64,000 bases of DNA from Pogonophryne albipinna (taxonomy: Eukaryota > Chordata > Actinopteri > Perciformes > Artedidraconidae): contig CM053256.1 in the NCBI GenBank assembly GCA_028583405.1, positions 13,691,087-13,755,086 of the forward strand, given 5' to 3'. The stretch's first letter is position 1, and every line of letters begins with the position of its first letter. The position numbers and the translations under genes were made by a program. Below the pieces are notes generated by a model, which was not told where the DNA came from, searched no databases, and saw only the letters and a program-made list of their open reading frames with translations. Positions 60,988-64,000 of the stretch are shown here, in pieces.

Positions 60988-61665
60988 CGAGAGCCAGCAT
61001 ATTGATGACGAGAGTTTTAGTTCCACCTACACCCCAAGCACAAGCGTATAAACCCTCAAAGCCAATGTGCCTGATTTCATGTATATACCTAGAAATATAT
61101 TTCAGCAACAGAATTGATTTTATTGGTATTCAAAGCAGACATGTATTTCTTTTCAAATGTCTGCTTCTTGCTCTCAGTTTTTTTTTCATAAACCATGGTC
61201 AGGCACAAGTTGTCTGCTATTCAAAGAAATAGCTTTCCAAGAAATGTGTGTCAATTGCCTGTGGTATTTTAGGTTATATAAGTACCATGAATTCAATGCA
61301 AGGGGTGTATGGTTTAATATGAATATAGAGATCCATAAGAGCCTTTGATAGTTTGCAGCAGATTAAATCAAAATTACAATTTCAAAATAACACAAAAGGT
61401 TCTTTACCTTGGGATACGTATTTACGAAAATGATTGTGTTTTAAAAGCTGATATTTGAGTTTACAAGAAGCTTCTTTGATTGAATTTCCCCTTTATTAAA
61501 ACTGAGTGGGACATGGCGTACAATTTGAGTTGCATCTGCCAAACACATAAGGAAATAATGTGTATGTATCATAATAAATTATTTCAATGCATTACTAAAC
61601 AGTTTCTATAATTAGAATGGATTAAATACCAAACTTAACTCAAAATGCACTTTTACATTTTTTGT
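60988..61665. other. Spacer between trypsin copies
   Basis: No exon 4 or exon 5 of copy 2 is present here, although this is where they should lie. AT-rich and non-coding. Confidence 0.55.
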
Positions 61666-62146
61666 AAGGCAATGTTGTGCTCACCCAGATGCGGCTGCAG
61701 AGAGAGGCAGGATTAAGTAAGTTGACAATACAATTTATTGAGGTAGTTTACGCTTTTTAAGGATATAGATAAAAAGTTTTGCAGCAGTTTTATGTTGAGA
61801 AAGTATTTTATCTGAAAGCAAATGTGTGCCCTTACAACTTGTAGCAGTGAGCAGCAGACAGCACCCAGGTGCTGGAGATCAGGGAGGCTCCACAGAAGTG
61901 GTAGCCAGAGTTCAGAGAGACCTGGTACTGCACAGAGTTCTTTCTGCACTCGTAGCCGCCAACAATCTTGTCATCCTCAATGGGAGCAGCATCTGAAACA
62001 TAAACCGTGTAAAACTATTTAAAGAGCCTAAATCACACTTCTTAAAATTACACAAACAAAATAAATTGAATGTAAAAGATTATAAACACAATATGCAAGA
62101 ACTTACAGGCTGCAGCGAGCAAGGCGAGGAGAATAAAGTACTTCAT
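61666..62146 (-). pseudogene. Trypsin copy 2, truncated in exon 3
   Basis: Exon 1 is 62146-62107 (MKYFILLALLAAA) and exon 2 is 61992-61836 (157 bp, full length, with [25 protein letters not shown] and SAAHCYK). Exon 3 starts at 61694 after a normal acceptor but has a 10-bp deletion (compared with copy 1) just inside, then leaves trypsin similarity at 61666. Exons 4 and 5, with Asp189 and Ser195, do not follow. It cannot make a protease. The promoter looks good, so a transcript may still form. Confidence 0.85.
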
Positions 62147-62190
62147 TATGTACTGATGAGTCAACACACCACTGGAGCAGATGCAGTGGG

Positions 62191-62199
62191 TTTATATAC
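62191..62199 (-). promoter_or_regulatory. TATA box of trypsin copy 2
   Basis: GTATATAAA on the minus strand, about 45 bases upstream of the ATG. Strong TATA match, typical of acinar genes. Confidence 0.7.
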
Positions 62200-62282
62200 T
62201 GTACAGCTACAGGCAGACCACTCTTTATCTTACTCGCTCATGGATTGTTCCATGCACCTTGCACAATGATTAAACATTATCC

Positions 62283-62293
62283 CACCTGGGAAA
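62283..62293 (-). promoter_or_regulatory. PTF1-like element of trypsin copy 2
   Basis: CACCTGGGAAA (plus strand) combines CACCTG with TGGGAAA. It lies about 137 bases upstream of the ATG, and the related element in copy 1 lies about 111 bases upstream, both in a CCCACCTGG context. The half-sites overlap rather than being spaced as in classic PTF1 elements. Confidence 0.45.
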
Positions 62294-62718
62294 CGGCAGC
62301 ATGGTCAAAGAGAAAAACACCTAGAATTTCATGTCATCATTTTTCCAGTTAACAGATACATACATATGCAACACTCAACCTTGCTAGCTTTATATTACAA
62401 CTATGTTTTATATTTTGGTAGTAATGCACATGTACAAAGCCCGTATTACTATAGGTGGAGGGGACACATAATAAACAAAAAAATGTTTCATGTTTAGCGC
62501 CAGAGTCCATACATTTTTCAAAAATAATATAGTTTTTATATTTGTTATTATCACATTTTATTTTTTAATAATTGTATTAACTATTATTCAATAATTGCAT
62601 TGACATTAGATATAACCAATGATTATCAGGGTGATGTTCCACTATGCAAATCTACAAGCTTTTGCATTATTAGTCATTTTGTGGCGAATAATCAAAAAAA
62701 TAAAATTGATATTGCTTG

Positions 62719-63243
62719 CAGAGGTGGAAGAAGAACTCAGATCTTGTACTTAAGTAAAAGTAGAAGTAACAGAGTGTAGGAATATTCTGTTACAACTAAA
62801 AGTCCTGTAATTCAAATGTTACTCAAGTAACATCAAAATATACTTAAAGTACCAAAAGTAAAAGTACTCATTATGCAAATTGTTCCATTTCAGAATAATG
62901 TATCTTATATATTTTTGATTATCATTATTGATGCATTCAAGTGTTATCAAAGCTGGTAAAGTAGCAGCTAGTTTTAATGACTTTGTATACTGGAGGGTAG
63001 CTTGTGAATTTACTCCAGGTGTAACTAAAGTCTTATTTAAGTGTTGATTATATTTCATATCAATCATTAATCCAAGTCTGCAAAGTAACTAAAGGTAATA
63101 CATAGATGTAGTGGAGTAAAAGTTCACCATTTACTTCTGAATTGTATTGGATTAGAAGTACAAAGTAACAAAAGATTGAAATACTCAAGTAAAGTGTTTC
63201 AAAATGATACTGAGTAAATGTACTCAGTTACTCCCAACCTCTG
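62719..63243. mobile_element. AGAGGTGG hAT MITE, 525 bp
   Basis: Starts CAGAGGTGGAAGAAG and ends TACTCCCAACCTCTG. The flanks ATTGCTTG (62711-62718) and ATTGCTTT (63244-63251) are an 8-bp duplication with one mismatch. Full of AAGTACTC-like motifs. Non-coding. Confidence 0.82.
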
Positions 63244-63679
63244 ATTGCTTTTTTGAATTAAATATGTCTATGGTTTATTGCACTTATTGTAAGTCACTTT
63301 GGATAAAAGCTCAACTAAATGCTATGTAATGTAATTATTTATGTGACCCTTTAATTATGTATGTATACACATATGGATATTTCTAATATATCCATTAGAA
63401 ATAAAGTGAAATGTGGTTTTCTATTGGTCCATTTCATTTTATGTTGGTGTACTTTTCCAAAAACTCTAAATAGCCGCTTTGAAAATCTAAAATGTTTGTC
63501 CATTTAGGTATTTTCAAAATAAAATAAAAATATCAGTGACATAAAGCATGACCATTTTACGTGTTTTTCTAGATACATGTTCTAGATACATGTGGAATAC
63601 AATAGGTACAACAATAATCATTCATATTCAGATTAAACCTTTCTCTCCGACCTGATTGGTCCTGAACATCGGCCCCACC

Positions 63680-63790
63680 GTGACGTCCAAAATAAGCGAC
63701 TGTCTTCGGTTTGTGTATCGGTTGCTGAGCTAACAGCTGCACCAAGTGTGTTTTGATTGTGTTTTGCCTCCCATGTGCAGTTATCATGAG
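63680..63790 (+). promoter_or_regulatory. Possible promoter and first exon at the window edge
   Basis: A CRE-like TGACGTCC (63681-63688) lies upstream of CAGTTATCATGAG|GTAAGG, an ATG placed directly before a good donor at 63791. This would be a two-base-overhang first coding exon of a gene running off the right edge. No downstream exon is identifiable, so this is tentative. Confidence 0.3.
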
Positions 63791-64000
63791 GTAAGGATCA
63801 CAACAGCGTGGGCTGTCATGTCTTGTCTGCTCGCTGCTCGTTCAGGCTACAGCTTTACATTTAAACTGTGTTTCCCTGTTAGCTTGCAGCTAGCATTGCA
63901 AGATCAGCACCTAATGTATGCGGAATGCGCAACCATTGCGGATGTGGTGCAGAAAAAAATGCGCATCGATGCGACAGAATAAAAACGTCAACTTCGGTGA

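Overview
The window looks like nuclear DNA of a teleost fish, probably a percomorph, although nothing in it fixes the species. The evidence is the mix of mobile elements (Rex1/Babar-type, L2-clade and Rex3/RTE-type LINEs, a BEL/Pao LTR element, hAT elements with 8-bp target duplications, TTAA-targeted Kolobok-like MITEs), GT and ATT microsatellites, vertebrate-style split genes, and a five-exon pancreatic trypsin gene.

Layout. Positions 1-40300 are almost entirely transposable-element debris, much of it nested. In order: an L2 copy split by a hAT MITE (1-2864); a multi-level nest of hAT, TIR and TTAA elements (about 4100-15660) built inside one Rex1 copy; further LINE pieces (15961-21120); a hAT MITE (21584-22349); a nearly full-length L2-type LINE with one nonsense codon (24100-27872); a 3.8-kb element with 330-bp terminal inverted repeats that carries a zinc-ribbon exon and a HECT-domain piece (30282-34121); and a BEL/Pao copy opened by L2 and MITE insertions (35300-38872). 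Positions 41156-59071 hold three plus-strand C2H2 zinc-finger genes. Positions 59349-62293 hold two minus-strand trypsin copies, both damaged. A possible gene start lies at the right edge (63680-63790).

The genes. The first two zinc-finger genes (41212-44184 and 49359-50960) share module order and look like tandem duplicates; the second is about half the length of the first. The third (54491-58274, two coding exons) is of a different type, with two AT-hooks and about 13 C2H2 fingers. I cannot name any of the three. The trypsin pair keeps TATA boxes and PTF1-like pancreatic elements. However, the downstream copy has a 47-bp frameshift deletion in exon 2, and the upstream copy stops inside exon 3. 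Neither can encode trypsin as read here.

Most notable. First, target-duplication orientation and Rex1 reading frame together show that a 339-bp segment (12191-12529) was flipped between two inverted hAT arms. Second, the two halves of one hAT copy can be recognised 6.8 kb apart, on either side of a younger insertion. Third, the large TIR element at 30282-34121 carries host-like ubiquitin-ligase (HECT) and zinc-ribbon coding pieces and has a 6-bp target duplication. I found no CRISPR array and no convincing tRNA or rRNA gene, and would expect none of the former here.
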